From contig MPCW01000012.1 in NCBI GenBank assembly GCA_001874325.1, forward strand, positions 1 through 64,000: a stretch of DNA of 64,000 nucleotides, given 5' to 3'. A program made the translations under genes and the position numbers. The DNA is from Flavobacterium sp. MedPE-SWcel (lineage in GTDB: Bacteria; Bacteroidota; Bacteroidia; Flavobacteriales; Flavobacteriaceae). The notes below the pieces were generated by a model. It was not told the DNA's origin and did not search any database. It was given only the letters and a program-made list of their open reading frames with translations. Numbering within the stretch: position 1 is the first letter of the stretch; every line of letters begins with the position of its first letter. Positions 9,584-18,304 of the stretch are shown here, piece by piece.

Positions 9584-10324
9584 TTACTTCCAGTTAAGCT
9601 CTAAGGCAAAACAGGGTTTGTTGTTTTTTACTACAGTAATATATTCTTGTTTGTCTTGTTGCCCTTTGTGTAAAGTAACTTCATCGTCAAGTTTTAACTC
9701 TCTTAAAAAGTTCATGTCAAAACTTTGTAGTTGCTGTTTTAGTAGTGGATGATGATCTATAGTGTCTAAACACCACTCTAAATACTTTACATTATTTGCA
9801 TGAAAAACAATATCTAAATCAGATAGTACTATTTTTTTATTACTAGTTATTTCACTATCCCTATTAAGTTCTATTTTATTAAATGAGGCTGTAGTAGGCG
9901 ATTTATCAGGATATTTTTCAAAATGTTCATGAGGTAATGCAAGTGCCTCTGGCCTTCCTGTTTTGGTATTGATAACAGCCCAGTAGGTCATAGATCCTGC
10001 TATTTTTTTACCATTGAGCCATATTTCTAATGCTCTTACAGATCGAGACCCATGTAAGTCCATTATCCATGTTTTCACGGCTACAGTATCTCTCCATTTA
10101 GGTAATTCATCAATTTCTACACGCATTCTACTTAATACCCATGCTTGGTCGTGTTTTTGCATGTCGGTAAAACTCATTGCGCCAAGCTCGGAGTGTTTTC
10201 CTGCTGTGAGTTGTAATAAGTTACATAGTTCTGTATGTTTTAAGTAACCATTAGGGTAGCATTGTAAAAAGTTGATTTCCCATTCTTGAGAATGGATAGA
10301 GGTAAAACTAGGGGATAGGGGCAT
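9584..10324 (-). CDS. Acyl-ACP thioesterase (FatA/FatB-type double hotdog)
   Basis: A 246-residue protein of the acyl-ACP thioesterase family, which releases free fatty acids from acyl carrier protein in the cytosol. The N-terminal hotdog contains the substrate-loop region with WVLSRMRVEIDELPKW (about 67-82). The second hotdog carries DIVFHANNVKYLEW (about 170), matching the NxHxNNxxYxxW catalytic region of plant FatA/B, although the first Asn is replaced here. Its start overlaps the miaA stop by one base (TAATG), so it is translationally coupled to miaA. Chain-length specificity cannot be told. Confidence 0.85.
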   Translation of the reverse strand: MPLSPSFTSIHSQEWEINFLQCYPNGYLKHTELCNLLQLTAGKHSELGAMSFTDMQKHDQAWVLSRMRVEIDELPKWRDTVAVKTWIMDLHGSRSVRALEIWLNGKKIAGSMTYWAVINTKTGRPEALALPHEHFEKYPDKSPTTASFNKIELNRDSEITSNKKIVLSDLDIVFHANNVKYLEWCLDTIDHHPLLKQQLQSFDMNFLRELKLDDEVTLHKGQQDKQEYITVVKNNKPCFALELNWK

Positions 10325-11241
10325 TATAGTTTTTCTTTTATAAAATTAATAATGGTTTGTGGTGGGGTGGTAAAATCAAACCATGTAGTAGTATCATTAC
10401 GCTTAAACCAAGTCATTTGTCTTTTAGCAAAACGGCGTGTATTCTTTTTTATTTCTTCTATGGCAAAATTTAGAGAATACTCTTCATCAAAATAACTGAA
10501 TAATTCTCTATAGCCAACAGTTTGTAAAGCGTTACGTTTTTTATGAGGGTATACAGTTTCAGCTTCTTTAATAAGTCCTGATTTTACCATAATATCAACA
10601 CGTTGGTTTATACGGCTATACATTACTTCTCGTTCAGCATTTAGACCAATTGTTATAGGAGTAAAGTTTCGACTATTCTTTTTAATATTTAAAAAAGAAG
10701 AATAAGGTTTACCTGAGCTAATACAAACTTCAAGAGCACGCATTAATCGTTGGGGGTTTTCTTTAGCTACGTTATTATAATGTATTGGGTCTAGTCGTGC
10801 TAATTCTTCTTGTAAATAGCTTATGCCATGAGTTTCATAGTCTTTTATAAGTTTTTCCCTTACTGTGCTATCTACATCAGGAAATTCATCAAAACCTTTT
10901 AGCACGGCATCAATATAAAGCCCTGACCCGCCTACCATTACTACAAAATCATGTTGTTTGTATAGTTCATCAAGTAATGCAATAGCATCGCGTTCAAAAT
11001 TGCCTACAGTGTACTCATCAAAGATGCTTATGTTTTGAATAAAATAATGTTTAGCAGCTTCTAATTCTTCTTTAGAGGGTACAGCAGTACCAATACTCAT
11101 TTCTTTGAAAAATTGTCTACTATCTGCCGAAATGATTGGGCAATTAAAATGTTTAGCTATTTCTATTGCCATAGCTGTTTTACCTATGGCTGTAGGACCA
11201 ACAACAGTTATAAGGTGTTTTTTTTGTATAGTTCTACTCAT
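10324..11241 (-). CDS. miaA: tRNA dimethylallyltransferase
   Basis: A 305-residue enzyme adding a dimethylallyl group to N6 of A37 in tRNAs reading U-starting codons. The P-loop GPTAIGKTAMA is at about 15-25. SADSRQFF (about 39; usually SADSRQVY) holds the catalytic Asp. The GGSGLYIDAVLKGFDEFP segment (about 103-120), the NPQRLMRALEV motif and the C-terminal RRFAKRQMTWFKR tRNA-binding stretch are all present. It is the middle gene of a tight minus-strand run: 2 bases after the ion channel stop, one-base overlap with the thioesterase start. Confidence 0.95.
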   Translation of the reverse strand: MSRTIQKKHLITVVGPTAIGKTAMAIEIAKHFNCPIISADSRQFFKEMSIGTAVPSKEELEAAKHYFIQNISIFDEYTVGNFERDAIALLDELYKQHDFVVMVGGSGLYIDAVLKGFDEFPDVDSTVREKLIKDYETHGISYLQEELARLDPIHYNNVAKENPQRLMRALEVCISSGKPYSSFLNIKKNSRNFTPITIGLNAEREVMYSRINQRVDIMVKSGLIKEAETVYPHKKRNALQTVGYRELFSYFDEEYSLNFAIEEIKKNTRRFAKRQMTWFKRNDTTTWFDFTTPPQTIINFIKEKL

Positions 11242-11243
11242 TA

Positions 11244-12047
11244 TTAATCTAAATTATTACCGCATTTATAGCAATACTTAGCACTATCTTTATGGTAATC
11301 GGCATTACACACTCTACATACTTGGGTACTTTCTTGAACGTTTTCTTTCATAAATTGTGCTGTTACTAGACCTGTTGGTACTGCTATAATACCATACCCT
11401 AATATCATTATTACTGATGAAATGAACTGACCTAATGGGGTAACAGGTATAATATCTCCGAATCCAACAGTGGTTAGGGTAACAATAGTCCAATATATAC
11501 TTACTGGTATATTTGTAAATCCATTTTCTGATCCCTCTACTATGTACATCAAAGTTCCCATAATTACACATAGTATAATTACACTAAACAAGAATACGGC
11601 TATTTTTACCCTGCTTTTAATTAATGCTGCTAGTAACTGGTTTGATGCTCCTACAAAATGCATTAATTTGAGTATTCTGAAAACTCGCAGTAAACGTAAG
11701 GAACGTATTGAGATTAAAAAACCAAGCCCAGGGAAAAGTATATCTATGTATTTTGGTAGGGTAGATAATAAATCTATAATTCCGTAGAAGCTAAAAATAT
11801 AATTGATTGTTCTTTTTACTGATATAATTCTTAAAAAATATTCAATAGTAAAAAATATAGTTACAATCCACTCAATAACATTAAGTTGCTCTCCATACAC
11901 TTTTTCTATGCTAGATACACTTTCTAGCATAACAGTTATTACACTAATTAATATAACTATTAGCAATACTACATCAAACAGTTTACCTGCTGGAGTATCA
12001 GCTTCATATATTATCTCGTGAAGTTTTTTTCTGAAGTTTTCAGACAT
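11244..12047 (-). CDS. Voltage-gated-type ion channel with C-terminal zinc ribbon
   Basis: A 267-residue six-TM ion channel protein of the inner membrane. S4 is visible as SLRLLRVFRILK, with Arg at every third position. The pore loop carries the potassium selectivity filter TVGFGD between S5 and S6, so potassium selectivity is inferred. After S6 comes a short linker and a terminal zinc-ribbon-like knuckle, CRVC...CYKC (last 23 residues or so). Such tails occur in Bacteroidota ion transporter proteins but their role is not established. It is first in the run channel-miaA-thioesterase. A possible -7 element on the minus strand (TACTTTTG) is at 12083-12076. Confidence 0.88.
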   Translation of the reverse strand: MSENFRKKLHEIIYEADTPAGKLFDVVLLIVILISVITVMLESVSSIEKVYGEQLNVIEWIVTIFFTIEYFLRIISVKRTINYIFSFYGIIDLLSTLPKYIDILFPGLGFLISIRSLRLLRVFRILKLMHFVGASNQLLAALIKSRVKIAVFLFSVIILCVIMGTLMYIVEGSENGFTNIPVSIYWTIVTLTTVGFGDIIPVTPLGQFISSVIMILGYGIIAVPTGLVTAQFMKENVQESTQVCRVCNADYHKDSAKYCYKCGNNLD

Positions 12048-12093
12048 TTTTATACCACTAAAGTGTTACTTTAATCAAAAGTAATACAACTTT

Positions 12094-13458
12094 TTAAAAC
12101 CGTATTATTTTTAATCCTTTTTTCCTGCGGATATAACCTTGTATAATGTTTTTCACATCCCTGTTATGATCCATTGGTGTTAAGATATTCTTTAATATTT
12201 CAGGATTATTTACTTGATGGTTAAGGTTAAAGAATGCATAACCCTTATATATTCCTTTTTCTATTAATACAGCGCTGCGCTCTTCTATAGTACGACCTTT
12301 ATCAATAATTATCATGCTTTGATGATTAAAGCTATTGTGATTGATAAACTCGGTAACACGTTGGTTATAATCTTTAGTAGATTCTTTATTAACACAAGCA
12401 CCATTACAGTTATCTAGCTCATGAGCAAAACAGTTTACTTTATCAGTAGTATCTAAATCAGTAAGTTTTTGACAAAGTTTGTACTTGTTTACAATTTTAG
12501 ATAAAGCATTTTTAGCTTCGGTCATTCCAGAAAATGATATAACTTCTTTTCTACGACCATCTGTTTTCTTTATACTAAGGCAAATGTATCCATTATCATT
12601 TTTCTTAGCATATAATGAATAAGGGAAAATTGTCTTTTTTAAAGCTTTATTTTGCGAAGGCTTATTAATTTTAATTTCCTGACACTCTTTAAGTAAAGCT
12701 ATAAGTTCGCTACCTGTTTCTTCGTAGTTCACAGTATATACATCACGTTGTAGCCTTTTGGCTTTTCGAGAAGTACCAGTAAAGTGTTGATTCAGCCTTT
12801 TTTTTATATTAGTACTTTTACCTATATATATCAGGTTTCCGTTTTTTCGATAAATGTAATATACTCCAGTGATTGAAGGTATATTTTCTAGTAAATCAAA
12901 AAGCTTTGGAGAAATGTCTTTTTTGGAGTCAGACTTTATAAGTTCTTTTATAATTTCCTTTTCTACATCTTTTGCTAATAGCATTTTAAAGAGCTGAACA
13001 GTTGCAAGCGCATCGCCAGAAGCTCTATGTCTATCACTCATTGGTATACCTAATGCACGTACTAATTTTCCTAAACTATGCGATTTTTGTTCAGGCATTA
13101 ATTTTTGTGAGAGTTCTACTGTACAAAGAGATTCTCGCTCATATTTATAGCCAAGTCTGCTAAATTCTGTGCCTAATATTCTGTAATCAAATTGTGCATT
13201 GTGTGCCACGATAATACAACCTTCGGTAATTTCTACTATACGTTTTGCTACCTCATGAAATTTAGGTGCAGTACGAAGCATGGTATTATTAATACCTGTA
13301 AGTTTTACGACAAAGGGTTGTATTGGTTTTTCGGGGTTAACTAGGCTTATAAATTGGTCTATTACCTCATGTCCATCATATTTATATATGGCAATCTCGG
13401 TTATTCCTTCTTCATTATATTGTCCTCCAGTAGTCTCTATATCAAGTATTGCGTACAT
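12094..13458 (-). CDS. Fusion of DEDDh exonuclease and GIY-YIG nuclease (UvrC-like)
   Basis: About 454 residues. The N-terminal DnaQ-like exonuclease (about 1-165) has ExoI motif ILDIETTG with Asp and Glu, ExoII IVAHNAQFDYRIL, and ExoIII HRASGDALA with the His/Asp of the DEDDh class. Residues about 195-280 are a GIY-YIG domain: TGVYYIYRKNG, YIGKSTNIKKRLNQH, and the catalytic Glu in ETGSELIALLKE. The remainder resembles the UvrC middle region, including a cysteine patch (CFAHELDNCNGACV). Fused exonuclease/GIY-YIG proteins are a known family with poorly defined repair roles; they are distinct from UvrC. The in-frame TTG upstream and ATG at 13461 are alternatives; I chose the ATG giving MYAILDIE. 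A -7 element TATATTTG is at 13521-13514. Confidence 0.85.
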   Translation of the reverse strand: MYAILDIETTGGQYNEEGITEIAIYKYDGHEVIDQFISLVNPEKPIQPFVVKLTGINNTMLRTAPKFHEVAKRIVEITEGCIIVAHNAQFDYRILGTEFSRLGYKYERESLCTVELSQKLMPEQKSHSLGKLVRALGIPMSDRHRASGDALATVQLFKMLLAKDVEKEIIKELIKSDSKKDISPKLFDLLENIPSITGVYYIYRKNGNLIYIGKSTNIKKRLNQHFTGTSRKAKRLQRDVYTVNYEETGSELIALLKECQEIKINKPSQNKALKKTIFPYSLYAKKNDNGYICLSIKKTDGRRKEVISFSGMTEAKNALSKIVNKYKLCQKLTDLDTTDKVNCFAHELDNCNGACVNKESTKDYNQRVTEFINHNSFNHQSMIIIDKGRTIEERSAVLIEKGIYKGYAFFNLNHQVNNPEILKNILTPMDHNRDVKNIIQGYIRRKKGLKIIRF

Positions 13459-13513
13459 CATCAATCCCTAAAGGGAAAATTTACTTTATTATCTGCTCTA
13501 AAACGTTTGATAC

Positions 13514-13521
13514 CAAATATA
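13514..13521 (-). promoter_or_regulatory. TANNTTTG -7 element for the exonuclease/GIY-YIG gene
   Basis: Minus-strand TATATTTG, about 55 bases upstream of the chosen ATG. It supports separate transcription from the yggS-like gene located upstream on the same strand. Confidence 0.45.
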
Positions 13522-13576
13522 CGAATAAAGCAACAATTATATGCAGTACTAGGAGTTTCTGTTTTTGTAATAGCGT

Positions 13577-14239
13577 TTATCTGCTACCAAAAATACTACT
13601 ACCTATTCGAACCATAGTACTACCACAGGAAATAGCCAATGTATAGTCGCCACTCATACCCATTGATATTGTAGATAATTCGCAGTTATCAGTTATTGCT
13701 CTAGTAGATAAACTCTCAAAAATAGTTTTAAGCTGTGTGAACTCTTTTTTTACTTGCTCTTTGTTATCAGTAAAAGTAGCCATTCCCATGATTCCTATTA
13801 CTTTAATATTTTCTAAAGTTGTGAAAATATCAGAGTTTAAAAGTTCTTGAAGCTCATTTTCATCCATCCCGAATTTTGTTTCTTCTTCGGCAATGTGCAT
13901 TTGTAATAAACAGTTTATAACTCTATCGTGTTTTTTAGCCTGCTTGTTTATTTCTTTAAGCAATTTTAAACTATCTACACCATGTATAAGGTTTACAAAC
14001 GGTGCCATATACTTTACCTTATTAGTTTGTACATGCCCTATCATATGCCATTTTATATCTTTAGGCATTTGTTCCCATTTCTCCGTCATTTCCTGTATTT
14101 TGTTTTCACCAAAAATACGTTGCCCAGCTTCATAAGCTTCCATTAGGTCTGCTACAGGTTTAGTTTTAGAAACTGCTACAAGTGTAACATTTTCAGGTAA
14201 TGACGATTTTATATTGAGAAGATTACTTTTTATAGACAT
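13577..14239 (-). CDS. YggS/PROSC-family PLP homeostasis protein
   Basis: About 220 residues when started at MSIKSN (a further ATG at 14266 adds nine residues and overlaps the upstream gene). It is a single-domain PLP-binding TIM barrel with the PLP lysine in VSKTKP (Lys25 with this start), then GENKIQE, WHMIGHVQTNK and the C-terminal SMGMSGDYTLAI.GSTMVRIGSSIFG phosphate-binding region. Known role: balances free pyridoxal phosphate and amino/keto acid pools; no catalytic activity is established. It lies 10 bases downstream of the DUF1015 gene on the same strand, so the two likely form an operon. I prefer the internal Met because the family opening aligns with it. Confidence 0.9.
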   Translation of the reverse strand: MSIKSNLLNIKSSLPENVTLVAVSKTKPVADLMEAYEAGQRIFGENKIQEMTEKWEQMPKDIKWHMIGHVQTNKVKYMAPFVNLIHGVDSLKLLKEINKQAKKHDRVINCLLQMHIAEEETKFGMDENELQELLNSDIFTTLENIKVIGIMGMATFTDNKEQVKKEFTQLKTIFESLSTRAITDNCELSTISMGMSGDYTLAISCGSTMVRIGSSIFGSR

Positions 14240-14249
14240 AGATGTATTT

Positions 14250-15470
14250 TTAAGAACCAATTTCATAAACCACTAAACCGCTTCTAAATTTAGGTTCAAT
14301 ATAGGTACTTTTAGGAGGCATAATTTGATTATTATCTGCCAATTCTTTTATATCGTTAACAGTAGGAGGGTAAAGCATAAAGCCAACTTCAAATTTACCT
14401 TCATCTACCATTTTCTTAATATCAGTAACGGGTCTGCTACCAGGTATATATTCAATACGTTCATCATTACGTAGGTCTATAATACCAAGCATAGGGCGTA
14501 ATACTTTGTCGTATAATATTTTTGCATCTAATGCCTCATAGCTTGAACTGAAATTAGTTTCTTTAAGGTGTAAGGCATAAAACTCACCATCTAAGTACAT
14601 CCCAAAGCTAAATTTGTTTTTAGGCTTCCATAACTCTTGATGTCTGTTTTCTATAGTAAAATCTTTACTAAGAGCATTGATAAATTGCTTCTTGGTTACT
14701 TTGTTAAGATCTCTTATGATACGGTTGTATTCATAAATCTTTAAATCAGTTTCAGCAATAAGAAAACTCATAAAGTAGTTTAGGTTTTCATTACCTGTTC
14801 CACTTTGTTGCTCATGTAGCATATTAGCAGAGGCCGATCTATGGTGACCATCGGCAATATAAAGGCTGTCTATTTCTTCAAACTGTTGTTGTATCCAAGC
14901 AATTTCTTCACTATCCTTTATTCTCCAAAGTGTGTGTTTATCCTTATTTAGAGATGAAAATAGGTATAAAGGATGCTCTTTTTTCTTTTTAGCAATCCAT
15001 TCCTTTAGTTCCTTTTTTTCAGGATACGTAATAAGTACAGGTTCTGTATTAAAACCTACTTTACATAGATATTCTTTAAAGTAATCTACACGATAAGACA
15101 GAGTATCTTCGTGTTTTTTAATTACATTATTCCTATAATCTTCTATAGATGTACCCGCTATAATTCCTGTATAACTATTTCCTTTACTTTGTATTTCGTA
15201 CAGAAAAAAAGTTGGTTTTTTTTCCTTCTTTAAAACTTCCGATTCTTTAAACTCTTCATATTTTAAGTTAACAGCTTTTAACCGAGTATCTGTCGAAATT
15301 TTTTGCAATTTCACATAAGCAGGGTTAAGTACATGTAAAAATGAAAAAGGATTATAATCTAATTGAGAGGCTAACTCTGCTGGACTATATTCGTCATATG
15401 ATCGAGAGGTTACAATGCTTACCTTGTCACGGGCAGGTCGTACAGCTTTAAAGGGAACTATTTTTGCCAA
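14250..15470 (-). CDS. DUF1015 family protein
   Basis: A 406-residue cytosolic protein of the DUF1015 family. Seen: the opening MAKIVPFKAVRP, a LYIADGHHRSASA segment (about 196-208) that is the family signature, and the C-terminal GLVVYEIGS. The start codon is TTG, because no in-frame ATG lies near that conserved opening. DUF1015 genes are often found beside serine-biosynthesis genes in other bacteria; here serA/serC are 31 kb away and the neighbour is the YggS-type gene. The biochemical function is not established. Confidence 0.88.
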   Translation of the reverse strand: MAKIVPFKAVRPARDKVSIVTSRSYDEYSPAELASQLDYNPFSFLHVLNPAYVKLQKISTDTRLKAVNLKYEEFKESEVLKKEKKPTFFLYEIQSKGNSYTGIIAGTSIEDYRNNVIKKHEDTLSYRVDYFKEYLCKVGFNTEPVLITYPEKKELKEWIAKKKKEHPLYLFSSLNKDKHTLWRIKDSEEIAWIQQQFEEIDSLYIADGHHRSASANMLHEQQSGTGNENLNYFMSFLIAETDLKIYEYNRIIRDLNKVTKKQFINALSKDFTIENRHQELWKPKNKFSFGMYLDGEFYALHLKETNFSSSYEALDAKILYDKVLRPMLGIIDLRNDERIEYIPGSRPVTDIKKMVDEGKFEVGFMLYPPTVNDIKELADNNQIMPPKSTYIEPKFRSGLVVYEIGS

Positions 15471-15507
15471 GTTACTATGTTTATTTTACACATTTGGGAA
15501 AAATAAA

Positions 15508-15546
15508 CAAAAGACAATAGCGTGTTATAACCACTATTGCCTTTTG
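15508..15546 (-). terminator. Terminator downstream of 3-hydroxybutyryl-CoA dehydrogenase
   Basis: A 13-bp stem, CAAAAGACAATAG/CTATTGCCTTTTG, with one mismatch and a 13-base loop. Read on the minus strand it is followed by TTTATTTTT, ending the 15577-16461 gene and insulating the DUF1015 unit. Confidence 0.6.
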
Positions 15547-15576
15547 TTTATAGGGGTATTATATTGTTATAGTTGC

Positions 15577-16461
15577 TTATTTTTTATAAGCTACTTTTTC
15601 TGCTTTTTTACTTTCAGAGTAGTCGTAGAAACCTTCTCCAGATTTCACACCTAGTTTACCAGCTCTTACCATATTTACTAGTAATGGGCAAGGTGCATAT
15701 TTAGGGTTTTTAAATCCATCATGCATTACGTTTAGTATAGATAAACATACATCAAGCCCAATAAAATCGGCAAGTTGTAATGGTCCCATAGGGTGAGCCA
15801 TACCTAATTTCATAACAGTATCAATTTCATATACTCCTGCTACACCGTTATAAAGTGTTTCGATAGCCTCGTTTATCATCGGCATCAAAATACGGTTTGC
15901 CACAAAACCAGGGTAATCGTTAACCTCTACAGGTACTTTACCTAATTGCTCAGATAAGTCCATGATAGTTTTAGTAACCTCATCAGATGTGTTATAACCT
16001 CTAATAATTTCTACTAACTTCATGATAGGCACAGGGTTCATAAAGTGCATACCAATTACTCTATCTTGTCTAGTTGTTACAGCAGCTATTTGCGTAATAG
16101 ATATAGATGATGTATTAGTTGCCAAAATGGTTTTTTCGTCACAAAAATCATTAAGGTCTTTAAATATTTTTAGCTTAAGGTCTACATTTTCAGTAGCAGC
16201 TTCTACAACAAGGTCAGTATTAACAACACCATCTTTAACATCAGTATAAGTAATGATGTTACCAATAGTTTTAAGTTTATCTTCTTCTGTTATTTTACCT
16301 TTAGCGACCATTCTATCCAGATTAGAAGCTATAGTAGCCATACCTTTATCTAGAGATTTTTCAGATATATCAATAAGTTTTACAGTGAATCCGCTTTGTG
16401 CAAAGGTGTGAGCTATACCATTACCCATAGTACCTGCACCAATTACTGCTATATTTTTCAT
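15577..16461 (-). CDS. 3-hydroxybutyryl-CoA dehydrogenase (3-hydroxyacyl-CoA dehydrogenase)
   Basis: A 294-residue NAD-dependent dehydrogenase interconverting 3-hydroxyacyl-CoA and 3-ketoacyl-CoA. The Rossmann motif GAGTMG is at 8-13 after AVI. The NTSSISIT segment (about 116-123), the catalytic His in GMHFMNPVPIMKLVE (about 138) with downstream Glu, and the C-terminal helical domain (GPLQLADFIGLDV) are present. The length matches stand-alone Hbd/PaaH-type enzymes without a fused hydratase. The pathway (butyrate, PHB or phenylacetate/fatty acid breakdown) cannot be decided, because no partner thiolase or hydratase is nearby. Confidence 0.92.
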   Translation of the reverse strand: MKNIAVIGAGTMGNGIAHTFAQSGFTVKLIDISEKSLDKGMATIASNLDRMVAKGKITEEDKLKTIGNIITYTDVKDGVVNTDLVVEAATENVDLKLKIFKDLNDFCDEKTILATNTSSISITQIAAVTTRQDRVIGMHFMNPVPIMKLVEIIRGYNTSDEVTKTIMDLSEQLGKVPVEVNDYPGFVANRILMPMINEAIETLYNGVAGVYEIDTVMKLGMAHPMGPLQLADFIGLDVCLSILNVMHDGFKNPKYAPCPLLVNMVRAGKLGVKSGEGFYDYSESKKAEKVAYKK

Positions 16462-16515
16462 GTGTTTTATTATTTAGTTTTTCTGTTTGTTTTTGTTAGC
16501 GTTGTAAATGTATAT

Positions 16516-17481
16516 TTATTCGTTAAAACAGTCTATAATTTTGTAAGCAATACGTAATGCTTCAGTACCATCTTCTAGTGTAACAATAGGAGTTGTATTG
16601 TTATTTATTGCATCGGCAAAAGTTTCAAGCTCGTCTAGTATAGCGTTGTTAGCTTCTACATCTGGGTTTTCAAAATAGATTTGTTTTTTAATACCCTCTG
16701 CATTTTGTAATATCATGTCAAAATCTCCAGGAGTTTCAGGCGCATCTTTCATTTTTACAACTTCACACATCTTATCTAGAAAATCAACAGAGATGTAAGC
16801 GTCTTTTTGAAAGAAGCGTGATTTACGCATGTTTTTTAATGATATACGGCTAGAGGTAAGGTTAGCTACACAACCATTTTCAAACTCAATACGTGCATTG
16901 GCTATATCTGGAGTATCGCTAATAACAGATACTCCACTTGCTTTAATGTTTTTTACTTTACTTTTTACTACACTTAATATAGCATCAATATCGTGTATCA
17001 TTAAGTCTAGTACCACAGGTACATCAGTACCACGAGGGTTAAACTCAGCAAGACGATGTGTTTCTATAAACATAGGGTTTTGTATCATGTTTTTAGTTGC
17101 TATAAAAGCAGGGTTAAAACGTTCTACATGTCCCACTTGTCCTTTTACATTATGCTGTTTTGCAAGGGCTATAATCTCTTCAGCTTCTTCTACAGTATTA
17201 GATATTGGCTTTTCTATAAAAACGTGTTTTCCAGCCTGTATAACTTCTTTAGCACAATCGTGATGCGAAAGAGTAGGAGTTACAATATCTACTACATCTA
17301 CAGCAGCTATAAGTTCACTAATACTATCAAATTTAGTATAACCAAATTCGTCAGCTACTTTACTCGCATTATCACTATTTGGATCATAGAAACCAACTAA
17401 ATCATATTTTTGCGACTGATTGAGTAAACGCAAGTGTATCTTTCCAAGATGCCCTGCACCCAATACTCCGATTTTAAGCAT
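16516..17481 (-). CDS. Gfo/Idh/MocA family NAD(P)-dependent oxidoreductase
   Basis: A 321-residue sugar/inositol dehydrogenase-type oxidoreductase. The N-terminal Rossmann fold has GAGHLG at 8-13, and DIVTPTLSH (about 68) and HVFIEKPIS (about 89-97) are the family's cofactor and catalytic-lysine regions. The C-terminal domain has the HDIDAIL segment (about 164-170). The substrate cannot be told. It is 54 bases upstream of the Hbd gene on the same strand. A minus-strand -7 element TATTTTTG is at 17506-17499. Confidence 0.88.
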   Translation of the reverse strand: MLKIGVLGAGHLGKIHLRLLNQSQKYDLVGFYDPNSDNASKVADEFGYTKFDSISELIAAVDVVDIVTPTLSHHDCAKEVIQAGKHVFIEKPISNTVEEAEEIIALAKQHNVKGQVGHVERFNPAFIATKNMIQNPMFIETHRLAEFNPRGTDVPVVLDLMIHDIDAILSVVKSKVKNIKASGVSVISDTPDIANARIEFENGCVANLTSSRISLKNMRKSRFFQKDAYISVDFLDKMCEVVKMKDAPETPGDFDMILQNAEGIKKQIYFENPDVEANNAILDELETFADAINNNTTPIVTLEDGTEALRIAYKIIDCFNE

Positions 17482-17498
17482 AAGAAATATATTTTTAA

Positions 17499-17506
17499 CA
17501 AAAATA
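17499..17506 (-). promoter_or_regulatory. TANNTTTG -7 element for the Gfo/Idh/MocA gene
   Basis: TATTTTTG on the minus strand, 17 bases upstream of the ATG, in the 169-base divergent spacer shared with pcm. Confidence 0.4.
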
Positions 17507-17650
17507 AGATTATTTAGGTTTAAAATACAAAAAGAGGTTCTAAAAATGTAGACTGTATTAAAAGGTGTATAAATCTATTTTTGAATATCATTTTTAACCT
17601 TTACTATTTGATTTAGTTTTCTATTTTTACGAAAAAATTAATTCACTACT

Positions 17651-18298
17651 TTGAGAGATACAGGAAAACACCAAGGTCTTAGAAATCAGCTTGTAAACGT
17701 TTTAGAACAAAAGGGTATTACAGATAAAAATGTACTAGAAGCTGTACGAAAAATACCGAGACATCTTTTTCTTAATTCAAGTTTTGAAGATTACGCCTAT
17801 CAAGATAAAGCATTTCCTATAGGTGCAGGACAAACTATATCTCACCCTTATACTGTAGCATTTCAGTCGCAACTACTAGAGGTAGAGCGAGATCATAAAA
17901 TATTAGAGGTTGGTACAGGATCTGGTTACCAGACAGCGGTATTGTTTATGATGGGGGCTAAGGTATATAGTATAGAGCGTCAAAAAGAACTGTTTAAAAG
18001 TACTTCTTTATTATTACCTAAATTAGGAATACGTCCTAAGCACCTTTCATTTGGTGACGGTTACAAAGGGTTACCTAATTATGGTCCTTTTGATAGTATT
18101 ATTGTTACGGCTGGTGCACCATTGATACCTAAGCCATTAATGGCACAATTAAAGATAGGTGGTAGGTTGATAATACCTGTAAATGGAGATGGGGATTCAC
18201 AAGTTATGACGATGCTAATTAGAAAAACGGAAACTCAATTTGAAAAACATGAGTTTGGTGAGTTCCGTTTTGTGCCATTACTTGAAGATAAAAACTAA
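17651..18298 (+). CDS. pcm: Protein-L-isoaspartate O-methyltransferase
   Basis: A 215-residue SAM-dependent enzyme that methylates L-isoaspartyl residues in aged proteins, starting their repair. Seen: RHLF (about 36), the AFPIGAGQTIS motif (about 55-66) and SAM motif I, ILEVGTGSGYQTAV (about 86-99). The start is TTG: the conserved opening M(R)DTGKHQGLRNQL aligns here and no ATG is in frame nearby. It is divergent from the Gfo/Idh/MocA gene and convergent with ytxJ. Confidence 0.93.
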   Translation: MRDTGKHQGLRNQLVNVLEQKGITDKNVLEAVRKIPRHLFLNSSFEDYAYQDKAFPIGAGQTISHPYTVAFQSQLLEVERDHKILEVGTGSGYQTAVLFMMGAKVYSIERQKELFKSTSLLLPKLGIRPKHLSFGDGYKGLPNYGPFDSIIVTAGAPLIPKPLMAQLKIGGRLIIPVNGDGDSQVMTMLIRKTETQFEKHEFGEFRFVPLLEDKN

Positions 18299-18304
18299 GA
18301 GTTT

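Noticed and set aside
13354..13617. Plus-strand 87-codon frame near the yggS-like gene
   Set aside because: It overlaps the exonuclease and yggS coding regions antisense and has no family similarity; only the middle is intergenic.
16829..17263. 144-codon plus-strand frame inside the Gfo/Idh/MocA gene
   Set aside because: Antisense shadow of a well-supported gene; composition (Ser/Thr/Ile-rich) is not protein-like.
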